A stretch of DNA of 64,000 bases from Parazoarcus communis. GTDB lineage: Bacteria > Pseudomonadota > Gammaproteobacteria > Burkholderiales > Rhodocyclaceae. The notes under the pieces are model-generated. The model saw only the letters and a list, made by a program, of their open reading frames with translations. It was not told the origin of the DNA and did not search any database. The stretch lies in contig NZ_CP022187.1 of NCBI RefSeq assembly GCF_003111645.1, positions 1,116,001 to 1,180,000 on the forward strand, written 5' to 3'. The position numbers and the translations under genes were made by a program. Shown piece by piece: positions 41,768 through 49,019 of the stretch. Within the stretch, counting starts at the first letter, position 1, and every line of letters starts with the position of its first letter.

Positions 41768-42838
41768 ATGCAGATTCACCTTGTTCTCCCCGGCCTGCTG
41801 TGGCCCAGCGCAACCTTGCTCGGCCCCGCAGCAGACCTTGCCCTGCCCGGCCTGCATCAGTTGCTCGGATACGGGCAGCGGCAGATTGCCGACTTCGAAC
41901 CCTTCGACCGCCAGATCGCACGCCTGTTCGGCCTCGACACCGATCCCTTGCCGCTGGGCACCCTGCGCCGCCTCGGCGAACCCGCGACGATGCCCGCAAT
42001 CGACGAAGACGGCGATGGTGAGTGGCTGTGCGCCGACCCGGTCAACCTGTCCTTTGCCCGCGAACATCTGCTGCTGGGCGAGTTTCCCGCCGATGACATC
42101 AGCGCCGCTGAAGCCGACGAACTGGTTGCCGCGCTCAACGAGAACTTCGCCGACATCGGTCGCTTCGAAGCCAGCACCCCGACGCGCTGGTATGTGCGTC
42201 TGGCGCAGCCCACCCGCGCAAAGCTTTATCCACTGCACGACGTGGTCGGACGCCCGATCAAGCACTTCCTGCCCGAAGGCGATGATGCCCGGCTGTGGCA
42301 GCGAACCCTGAACGAAGTTCAGATCGTGCTGCACAACCACCCCGTCAGCCAGGCACGTGAAGCCGCCGGACGACGCCCGGTGAACAGCCTGTGGTTCTGG
42401 GGCGCGGGACAATTAGAGACGGCGCCACGCACACCGATGGCAGCCGTCCAGGCCAGCGACCCGGTGAGCATCGGTCTTGCACGCGCGGCCGGTGCGCAGA
42501 GTTCGGCCCCCGACCCGGCTCAGGCTTTGGCGCAGGACACGCTGGTGGTGCTTGACACGCTCTTGCGGCCTTCGCTTCAGCTCGATCTCGACACGTGGCG
42601 CAACGGCCTCGTCGCGCTCGAACGTGACTGGTTCGGTCCGCTGGCCCAGGCTTTGCGCAGCGGTCGGCTGCAACAACTGACACTCAGCGCGCCGGGCGAC
42701 CGCTCCACGCTGCAGCTTCGCGCCGGCGCGCGCGACCACTGGCGCTTCTGGCGCAAACCGCTCACGCTCGACGCGCTCCTGAAATCCATGGCGCCGCCAC
42801 CCGCGGTGCAGCCCACGCCCGATCAGCCCACGCAATGA
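41768..42838 (+). CDS. Conserved hypothetical protein, COG4255-like, upstream of recJ
   Basis: A 356-residue protein frequently found upstream of recJ in betaproteobacteria and sometimes annotated as a phosphoglycerate-mutase-like or regulatory protein. Visible blocks are FAREHLLLGEFPADDISAAE, VRLAQPTRAKLYPLHDVVGR and PVNSLWFWGAGQL. No metal-binding alkaline-phosphatase-superfamily motif of a true iPGM could be confirmed, so no function is assigned. It overlaps recJ by four bases (ATGA), suggesting a coupled role, perhaps in DNA repair. Confidence 0.8.
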   Translation: MQIHLVLPGLLWPSATLLGPAADLALPGLHQLLGYGQRQIADFEPFDRQIARLFGLDTDPLPLGTLRRLGEPATMPAIDEDGDGEWLCADPVNLSFAREHLLLGEFPADDISAAEADELVAALNENFADIGRFEASTPTRWYVRLAQPTRAKLYPLHDVVGRPIKHFLPEGDDARLWQRTLNEVQIVLHNHPVSQAREAAGRRPVNSLWFWGAGQLETAPRTPMAAVQASDPVSIGLARAAGAQSSAPDPAQALAQDTLVVLDTLLRPSLQLDLDTWRNGLVALERDWFGPLAQALRSGRLQQLTLSAPGDRSTLQLRAGARDHWRFWRKPLTLDALLKSMAPPPAVQPTPDQPTQ

Positions 42839-44526
42839 CCCGTATCCAGACCCGCGAAGTTTCTCAGCGCACCGTTTCGGCACTCGCCGATGCCGGCATC
42901 CACCCCCTGCTTGCCCGCCTGTACGCCGGCCGCGGCATCCGCAACAAGGGCGAGCTCGACACCTCGCTGCGCGCCATGCTGCCGCCGGACGCGCTCACCG
43001 GCACCCGTGAAGCGGCGCAACTGCTCGCCGACGCAATCGAGGCCGGCGCGCGCATGGTGATTGTCGCCGACTACGACTGCGACGGCGCAACCGCCTGCGC
43101 GGTGGGCGTGCGGGCGCTGCGTGCCTTTGGTGCCGACGTGCATTACCTCGTGCCCGACCGCGTCACCCTCGGCTACGGCCTGACCCCGGCCATGGTGGAG
43201 ATCGCCGCGCGGCTCGAACCCGATGTGCTGATCACCGTCGATAACGGCATCGCCAGCGTCGAAGGGGTCGCCGCCGCGCGCGCGCACGGCATGGCCACCG
43301 TGATCACCGACCACCACCTGCCGGGCGAGACACTGCCCGAGGCGGACGTGATCGTGAATCCGAACCAGCCCGGCTGCGACTTCCCCAGCAAGGCGCTGGC
43401 CGGCGTCGGCGTGATGTTCTACACCATGCTTGCGCTGCGCGCCGAGCTGCGCGAGCGCGGCGCCTTTCAGGGCAGCAAGGAACCCAACCTGGCCGATCTG
43501 CTCGACCTCGTCGCGCTCGGTACCGTGGCCGACGTGGTCAAGCTCGATCACAACAACCGCATCCTGGTTTCGCAGGGCCTGCAGCGCATGCGCGCGGGCC
43601 GCATGCAGCCGGGCGTGCGCGCATTGTTCGCGATCGCCAGCCGCGATCCCTCGCGCGCCAGTGCCTTCGACATGGGCTTCGCCCTCGGCCCCCGGCTCAA
43701 CGCTGCCGGCCGTCTGTCCGACATGAGTCTCGGCATCGAATGCCTGATCACCGACGACCCCGGCCGCGCAATGAACATGGCCCAGGAACTCGACCGCCTG
43801 AACCGCGAACGACGTTCGATCGAAGCCGGCATGCAGGAAGAGGCCCTGCTCCGCCTCGAAGGCTTCGATGCCGGCAACAACGCCAGCATTGCGCTGTTCG
43901 AGCCCGACTGGCACCAGGGCGTGGTCGGCATCGTTGCCGGCCGCATCAAGGAAAGGCTGCACCGCCCCACGATTGCCTTCGCCCGCAGCAGCGACGGCGA
44001 GCTCAAGGGCTCGGGCCGCTCGATTCCCGGCCTGCATCTGCGTGATGCACTCGACCTCGTCACCAAGCGCGAGCCGGACCTCATCGTGCGCTTTGGCGGC
44101 CATGCGATGGCGGCCGGTCTCACCATCAACGAGTCCGCGCTCGATCGTTTTCGCGACGTCTTTGAGGAGGTGGTCAGCGGCCTCGTCGATCCGGCCGACC
44201 TGCAGCGCCGCATCGAAACCGACGGTGCGCTCGAGTCCGGATACATGAGTCTGGAATCAGCCCGCATGCTCGATCAGGAGATCTGGGGCCAGGGTTTCCC
44301 GGCACCGGTCTTCGACGACGTTTTCCGCGTCGAGCGTCAGCGCCTGCTGAAGGACAAACATCTCAAGCTCGAACTGTCGCGCGGCGGCACACGGTATGAC
44401 GCGATCCAGTTCAATCATGCCGACGGCGCGCCTGGCGATATCCGCGCTGCATTCAAACTGGCGATCAATGAATACAATGGCGTATCCAGCGTGCAGTTGA
44501 TGCTGGAACACTTCGAAGCTGCCTGA
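42835..44526 (+). CDS. recJ: Single-stranded-DNA-specific exonuclease RecJ
   Basis: 5'-3' single-strand exonuclease used in RecF-pathway recombination, mismatch repair and base-excision repair. It is 563 residues long. DHH motifs are intact: VIVADYDCDGATAC (motif I, about residue 75-88), ITDHHLPGE (motif III) and VALGTVADV. The DHHA1 region has GLRIN-like FGGHAMAAGLT, and a C-terminal OB fold follows (FDDVFRVERQRLLKDKHLKL). It is coupled to the upstream COG4255-like gene. Confidence 0.96.
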   Translation: MTRIQTREVSQRTVSALADAGIHPLLARLYAGRGIRNKGELDTSLRAMLPPDALTGTREAAQLLADAIEAGARMVIVADYDCDGATACAVGVRALRAFGADVHYLVPDRVTLGYGLTPAMVEIAARLEPDVLITVDNGIASVEGVAAARAHGMATVITDHHLPGETLPEADVIVNPNQPGCDFPSKALAGVGVMFYTMLALRAELRERGAFQGSKEPNLADLLDLVALGTVADVVKLDHNNRILVSQGLQRMRAGRMQPGVRALFAIASRDPSRASAFDMGFALGPRLNAAGRLSDMSLGIECLITDDPGRAMNMAQELDRLNRERRSIEAGMQEEALLRLEGFDAGNNASIALFEPDWHQGVVGIVAGRIKERLHRPTIAFARSSDGELKGSGRSIPGLHLRDALDLVTKREPDLIVRFGGHAMAAGLTINESALDRFRDVFEEVVSGLVDPADLQRRIETDGALESGYMSLESARMLDQEIWGQGFPAPVFDDVFRVERQRLLKDKHLKLELSRGGTRYDAIQFNHADGAPGDIRAAFKLAINEYNGVSSVQLMLEHFEAA

Positions 44527-44580
44527 CGCAAAAACAAGGCAGCAATTCCCCCGACGACCTGACATCCCGGAGACCAGACC

Positions 44581-45009
44581 ATGGCCTACGACAACAACAA
44601 CGTTTTTGCCCGCATTCTGCGCGGAGAGCTGCCCTGCCAACGGCTTTACGAAGACGAGCATACGCTCGCCTTCCTCGACATCATGCCGCAGTCGGAAGGC
44701 CACACACTGGTGTTGCCCAAGGAGCCGGCGGAGTTCATCACCGAAATGAGCGACGCCTCGCTCGAGGCCACCATGCTCACGACGCGCAAGCTGGCGCGTG
44801 CGGTGCAGACGGTGACTGGCGCGCCCGGCCTGCTGCTGTCGCAGTTCAACGGTGCGGCTGCCGGCCAGACCGTGCCGCATGTTCACTTTCACATCATTCC
44901 GCGCTTTCCCGACCAGCGCCTGAAGTCGCACGGCCGCGAAAAGGCTGAGCCGGCCGAGCTTGCCGCACTGGCCGAGCGCATCATCGCCGAACTCGCGAAG
45001 TCTGCCTGA
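44581..45009 (+). CDS. HIT-family nucleotide hydrolase/transferase
   Basis: A 142-residue protein with the histidine triad HVHFHIIP near residue 100 and the typical N-terminus NVFARILRGELPCQRLYEDE. It belongs to the HinT/Fhit-like group that hydrolyses purine nucleoside phosphoramidates or dinucleoside polyphosphates. It lies 54 bases after recJ and converges on the DUF2721 gene. Confidence 0.92.
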   Translation: MAYDNNNVFARILRGELPCQRLYEDEHTLAFLDIMPQSEGHTLVLPKEPAEFITEMSDASLEATMLTTRKLARAVQTVTGAPGLLLSQFNGAAAGQTVPHVHFHIIPRFPDQRLKSHGREKAEPAELAALAERIIAELAKSA

Positions 45010-45036
45010 GCACGCGGCCCGGCCGCACACCCCGGA

Positions 45037-45441
45037 TCAAGACTTCGGGATCTTGTCGGCCATGCGCTGAATGTCATCCACCACCACCGACAGCGCGTTG
45101 GTGGAAACGAGCACCTCCACCAGCGACAGCACCAGCGATACCGCCAGGGTGACGATGCTGACGCCGAACATCAGCTTTCCCGCCGCCTCGCTGTGCACGA
45201 ACAGCGCCAGCATCGACAGCGCGCACATCAGAAAACTGAGCACCCCGAAGGACTGCATGTACTGAATCATCGTGATGCGCCGCTTCAGCCCCGGAATCTG
45301 CATCATCACCACCGGGCTGCTCGGATCAGGCGAGGCATGCAACTGCCGGATCACCTGCGCCAGACTCAGAAAGCGGTTGGTATACGCCAGCAACAGCAGC
45401 GAAATGGCGGGAAACAGCAGGGCGGGCGTGGTGAGATCCAT
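45037..45441 (-). CDS. DUF2721 membrane protein
   Basis: A 134-residue inner-membrane protein with three hydrophobic segments (ALLFPAISLLLLAYTNRFLSL; SFGVLSFLMCALSMLALFV; VSIVTLAVSLVLSLVEVLV) and a charged cytoplasmic loop (RQLHASPDPSSPVVMMQIPG). The start MDLTTPALLFPAISLL at 45441 is chosen because it begins directly before the first membrane helix; a start 16 codons upstream adds only low-complexity residues. The function is unknown. Confidence 0.85.
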   Translation of the reverse strand: MDLTTPALLFPAISLLLLAYTNRFLSLAQVIRQLHASPDPSSPVVMMQIPGLKRRITMIQYMQSFGVLSFLMCALSMLALFVHSEAAGKLMFGVSIVTLAVSLVLSLVEVLVSTNALSVVVDDIQRMADKIPKS

Positions 45442-45533
45442 TACTTGGGGCCGATGCGGGACATTGAGGCCACAGTCTACCTCTTCCACCTGCAGTCACG
45501 CCTCATTCAGAGAAGCGGCAACCGTCGTACCAA

Positions 45534-45721
45534 GGGCCTCGGGGTGTCACTGCGCGGGGCTGTCGAGAGCGCCATTGCCAGCGGTGCTGCGGCGGAAACA
45601 CGGCGGCGCATGTCTGAGGGCGCGCAGCGACCGAGTTTGCGCCGACGCCGCCGCAGTGCCGCTGGCAATGGGAAGCCGAAGGCCGCGAACGTCTGCCCCG
45701 CGCGGTGACGCCCCGAGGCCC
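45534..45721. repeat. 188-bp long inverted-repeat (MITE-like) element upstream of prfB
   Basis: The outer arms 45534-45560 and 45695-45721 are complementary at 25 of 27 positions. The inner arms 45572-45595 and 45648-45671 match at 22 of 24. All mismatches become G-U pairs if transcribed rightwards. An inner GGCGCA/TGCGCC stem (45605-45610, 45638-45643) closes the loop. It lies in the 402-base gap between the DUF2721 gene and prfB, where no gene is credible. The size and structure suggest a miniature mobile or regulatory stem-loop element. No target-site duplication was identified. Confidence 0.7.
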
Positions 45722-45803
45722 CAGCACCGGACCCCAGCGCCAAGCCCAACCCAGCCTACAGCTCACCCCCCCATCTTCTGCCCGAATCCACGCCCTTCCC
45801 CGG

Positions 45804-45809
45804 TATAAT
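45804..45809 (+). promoter_or_regulatory. -10 element of the prfB promoter
   Basis: A perfect TATAAT stands 34 bases before the prfB ATG, between the inverted-repeat element and the gene. The -35 region is GC-rich and poor (TGCCCG/GAATCC candidates), so an activator or extended contact may be needed. Confidence 0.6.
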
Positions 45810-45843
45810 GCCCGGTTTTCCGCATTGTCCCCCGGAGCTGTAA

Positions 45844-46948
45844 ATGGAAGCAGAACGCCAGAACGCCATCGCCGAAAAACTCGCCGACCTCGCAGCCCGC
45901 GGTCGCGAACTCCGGAGGTATCTTTGACTACGATGTGAAAGCATCGAAGCTCGAAGAAGTTAACCTCGCGCTGGAAGACCCCACCGTCTGGGACAAGGCC
46001 GAACGTGCGCAGGAGCTTGGCAAGGAAAAGCGCCAGCTTGAGGACATCGTCGTCACCCTGCAGAACATCGACCAGCAGTCGAAGGATCTGAAGGACCTGT
46101 TCGAACTCGCCGAAGCTGAAGATGACGACGAGACCTTCGTCGCCGTCGAAGAAGACCTCGGCGACCTCGAAGCCTCGGTCAACAAGCTCGAATTCCGCCG
46201 CATGTTCAGCAACCCGATGGACCCGAACGCCTGCTTCATCGAGATCCAGGCCGGCGCCGGCGGTACCGAAGCCCAGGACTGGGCCGGGATGCTCGAACGC
46301 ATGTACCTGCGCTACGCCGAAAAGAAAGGCTTCACCGTCGAACTGATGGAAGAAACCGAAGGCGAAGTCGCGGGTATCAAGAACTGCACGATCAAGGTCA
46401 GCGGCGACTACGCCTACGGCTTTCTGCGCACCGAAACCGGCATCCACCGCCTCGTGCGCAAGAGCCCGTTTGACTCCAACGCGCGGCGCCACACCAGCTT
46501 CACCTCGGTGTTCGTGTTCCCGGAAGTGGATGATTCGATCGAGATCGAAATCAACCCCGCCGACCTGCGCGTCGACACCTACCGCGCCTCGGGTGCCGGT
46601 GGTCAGCACATCAACAAGACCGACTCCGCCGTGCGCATCACGCACGAACCGACCGGTACCGTTGTGCAGTGCCAGAACGACCGCTCGCAGCACAAGAACC
46701 GTGCCGAAGCCATGTCGATGCTGAAAGCGCGTCTGTACGAACTGGAGTTGCGCAAGCGCCAGTCCGAACAGCAGAAGCTGGAAGACTCCAAGAGCGACAT
46801 CGGCTGGGGACACCAGATCCGCTCCTACGTGCTCGACCAGTCGCGCATCAAGGATCTGCGCACCAACTACGAAGTCGGCAACACCCAGGCCGTCCTCGAT
46901 GGCGACCTCGACGACTTCATCGCCGCCAGCCTCAAGCAGGGCGTCTAA
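45844..46948 (+). CDS. prfB: Peptide chain release factor 2, with programmed +1 frameshift
   Basis: Recognises UGA and UAA stop codons. The first 27 codons from the ATG at 45844 end in CTT-TGA (TGA at 45925-45927). Reading resumes at GAC (45926) after a +1 slip, giving a 367-residue protein. The slip site has the classical arrangement: an internal Shine-Dalgarno-like CGGAGGTAT just ahead of CTTTGAC. This autoregulates RF2. The tripeptide anticodon SPF (RKSPFDSN) and the catalytic GGQ ([12 protein letters not shown]) are both present. In most relatives lysS follows prfB. Here a condensin-like operon does. Confidence 0.97.
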
Positions 46949-46959
46949 GCCCACGCCGG

Positions 46960-46986
46960 ACAGGCCGGTCATCATGACCGGCCTGT
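46960..46986 (+). terminator. Perfect hairpin between prfB and the condensin-like operon
   Basis: ACAGGCCGGTCA (46960-46971) and TGACCGGCCTGT (46975-46986) form a 12-bp perfect stem with a three-base loop. No T-run follows, so it is at best a partial terminator, an mRNA processing or stability element, or a translation-controlling hairpin. It ends 13 bases before the ATG of the kleisin-like gene, which has no recognisable Shine-Dalgarno sequence. Confidence 0.55.
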
Positions 46987-46999
46987 GCAGTGCCTCCCT

Positions 47000-48301
47000 A
47001 TGATCGATCCCGACCTCTCCGACTTCCTCGCCGCAGGCGTCACCACAGATGACGTACCCGAACTCGCGCCGCTGCTGGCCGCACGCGGGATTGTCGGCAC
47101 CTTCATCTCGCTGTTTCGCGGCTCGGATGCCGAGGTGTTGCTGCGCCTGCTGGTGCTGCGCGAGATCGGACAGGAAGCCGACGCCCCGCGCTGGTCGCCC
47201 GACACCTTGCGCCGGCGGTTCTCCTACCTCGACCCGGTCAAGCTCGAAACCGTGCTCAAGCGCCTGCGCGAGCACGACCTGCTCGCATTCGCAGACGACG
47301 GCCTCTATCACCTGTCGGACATGGGCCGCAACGCGGTTGCCGCGCTGTCGATGCTGCTGCGTTTCAGCGCCGAGGAAGACGCCGAGCTCGGTTTTCTCAC
47401 CGCGCAGCTCGCCGGCCTCAGCGCCACCGGCAGCATCACGCCCGACGCCCTCAGCCACCTGTTGTCAAAACTCAACGACCTCACCTGGCACTTCGAGGAG
47501 GCCATCGCCTCGGGCTCGGAATTCCGCATCGTCACCGCCCGCAGCCGGCTCAAGGCCAACGGCCGCTGGCTCGACCGCGGCACCGGCATCCTGCGTGAGC
47601 TGCTCACCGACCCCGAAGTCGATTTCGAGATTGCCCGCGTCGCCCAGCGCATCGGTCTGGCGCAATCCCGTCTCGCCCGGGTGGACGCCGCTTTCCAGCG
47701 CGCGCTCAACAAGATCGAGACCCAGCGCGTCACCCTCGGCGGCTCGGGCATTTCCTCGTCCGACGTCTCGGCCTGGCTGCGCCATCAGGATTCGGCGCGC
47801 CTGGCCGACCTGATCCTCGGTGCGCTCGAAGCTGCACCCGCGCCCGCCTTCCTCGCCGGCGGCCACGAACTGCTGGATCGTGCCGAAGCCGCGCTGGGTG
47901 CCGACGCGCACGAGAAAGCCGCCACGGCCGAACTGCCCGCGGCGCACGACGCACCGACCTCGATCGCACCCGAACACGAAGACCTGCGCCTGCTCGAACA
48001 CTTCGGCCATCGCCTCGAACAACTGCAGCAGCCGGCGCCCCTGCACACCATGGTGAGCGGCGGCGGATTCGCTGCGGCAAGTTACCGCCTGTCGCTGCTT
48101 GCACTCCTCGCAGATGGCGGCGAGGGCGGCCCGGCGGACGGCCCCGTCAGTCAGTTCATGCGCCTGCCGCTGCAGATCGAATTCACCGACCAGCTGGTGG
48201 ATGTCGACGAGGACGAAATTGCACGCATGACCGCAGGCGAGATCCGCCCCGCTCAAGGCAGCGCCCGCCCCGCGGACGCCCCCTCCGCCACGGAGACATG
48301 A
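47000..48301 (+). CDS. Kleisin-like subunit (MksF/JetA position) of an SMC-type complex
   Basis: A 433-residue protein with no signal or membrane segment. The N-terminal third (about 50-115) reads like a winged helix (LLRLLVLREIGQEADAPRWS, LKRLREHDLLAFADDGLYHLSD). A long helical middle (about 120-260) and an Asp/Glu/Ala-rich linker follow, then a C-terminal segment (GGGFAAASYRLSLLALLADG ... LPLQIEFTDQL). By size, order and partners it occupies the place of MksF/JetA. No DUF3375 similarity could be confirmed by eye. Its last four bases overlap the next gene, so the operon is translationally coupled. An alternative GTG start lies at 46985, inside the upstream hairpin. Confidence 0.65.
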   Translation: MIDPDLSDFLAAGVTTDDVPELAPLLAARGIVGTFISLFRGSDAEVLLRLLVLREIGQEADAPRWSPDTLRRRFSYLDPVKLETVLKRLREHDLLAFADDGLYHLSDMGRNAVAALSMLLRFSAEEDAELGFLTAQLAGLSATGSITPDALSHLLSKLNDLTWHFEEAIASGSEFRIVTARSRLKANGRWLDRGTGILRELLTDPEVDFEIARVAQRIGLAQSRLARVDAAFQRALNKIETQRVTLGGSGISSSDVSAWLRHQDSARLADLILGALEAAPAPAFLAGGHELLDRAEAALGADAHEKAATAELPAAHDAPTSIAPEHEDLRLLEHFGHRLEQLQQPAPLHTMVSGGGFAAASYRLSLLALLADGGEGGPADGPVSQFMRLPLQIEFTDQLVDVDEDEIARMTAGEIRPAQGSARPADAPSATET

Positions 48302-49014
48302 TGGAACACGAACTGCAAACCCTCACCGCGCGCCTGCTCAACCATCGCTGGCTGCCGCGAACCGACCGTCTGGTGCGCCGCGCGCTGGTGGACGAAACCT
48401 TTCGCCTCGATCTCGACCGTCGGCTTGCCGCCGTCGGCCTGCGTCTGCTCGACAACCCTTACGCGGCGCATGTCGCGGTGGGTCTCAATGCCGACATGCA
48501 CGAACCGGTGTTCGGTGCCACCCGCGAATACGCCGCCAGCAACCTCGGCCTCACCCGCGACGAGATCGCCCTGCTGGTCATCATCTGGTCGCTCATCGTG
48601 CTGCCCAAGCGCGAGCGTCAGGTCACCCGGCGCGACGTCATCGACGACGGCCAGAGCGACATGTTTGGCGGCGACAAGCCGGTGCCGCATGGCGACTCCG
48701 TATCCGCCGGCCTGTCCGAGGCCTCGCTGATCGCGGACTTCGGCGCCCGCCTCGGTGGCAAGACCAAGGTGCGCAACTTCGCCCTCGGCAAGCTCGCCCG
48801 CCTCGGCTTCATCGAACGCCGCAACGGCCAGATCCTCGAAGGCCCGCTGCTCGACGTCGCCCTCGATTACCGCCTGCTCGCGGACCGCATCATCCACGGC
48901 ACCCTGGCCGACGTGCTGGCCGAAGCCGGCCACGAAGTACCCAACGCGAACGCGCTCGACATCGCCGACGTGCTCCCCGACGACGACCTGCCCGACGAAG
49001 ACACGGAAGACTGA
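48298..49014 (+). CDS. Kite-like winged-helix subunit (MksE/JetB position)
   Basis: A 238-residue protein (237 if the second ATG at 48301 is used). It is helical, with two winged-helix-like parts: LDRRLAAVGLRLLDNPYAAHVAVG with ALLVIIWSLIVLPKRERQVTRRD, and KVRNFALGKLARLGFIERRNGQILEGPLL. It ends in a strongly acidic tail (DVLPDDDLPDEDTED). Paired winged helices and an acidic end fit the MukE/MksE/ScpB (kite) class of condensin accessory proteins. It overlaps the kleisin-like gene by four bases and ends five bases before the SMC gene. Confidence 0.65.
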   Translation: MMEHELQTLTARLLNHRWLPRTDRLVRRALVDETFRLDLDRRLAAVGLRLLDNPYAAHVAVGLNADMHEPVFGATREYAASNLGLTRDEIALLVIIWSLIVLPKRERQVTRRDVIDDGQSDMFGGDKPVPHGDSVSAGLSEASLIADFGARLGGKTKVRNFALGKLARLGFIERRNGQILEGPLLDVALDYRLLADRIIHGTLADVLAEAGHEVPNANALDIADVLPDDDLPDEDTED

Positions 49015-49019
49015 TCACG

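Noticed and set aside
45925-45927. Nonsense mutation or sequencing error in prfB
   Set aside because: The in-frame TGA lies in the classical RF2 slip site CTTTGAC with an upstream Shine-Dalgarno-like sequence, so it is programmed frameshifting.
45503-47458. A 651-residue open frame antisense to prfB
   Set aside because: It runs across prfB, the inverted-repeat element and the kleisin gene and has no recognisable domain.
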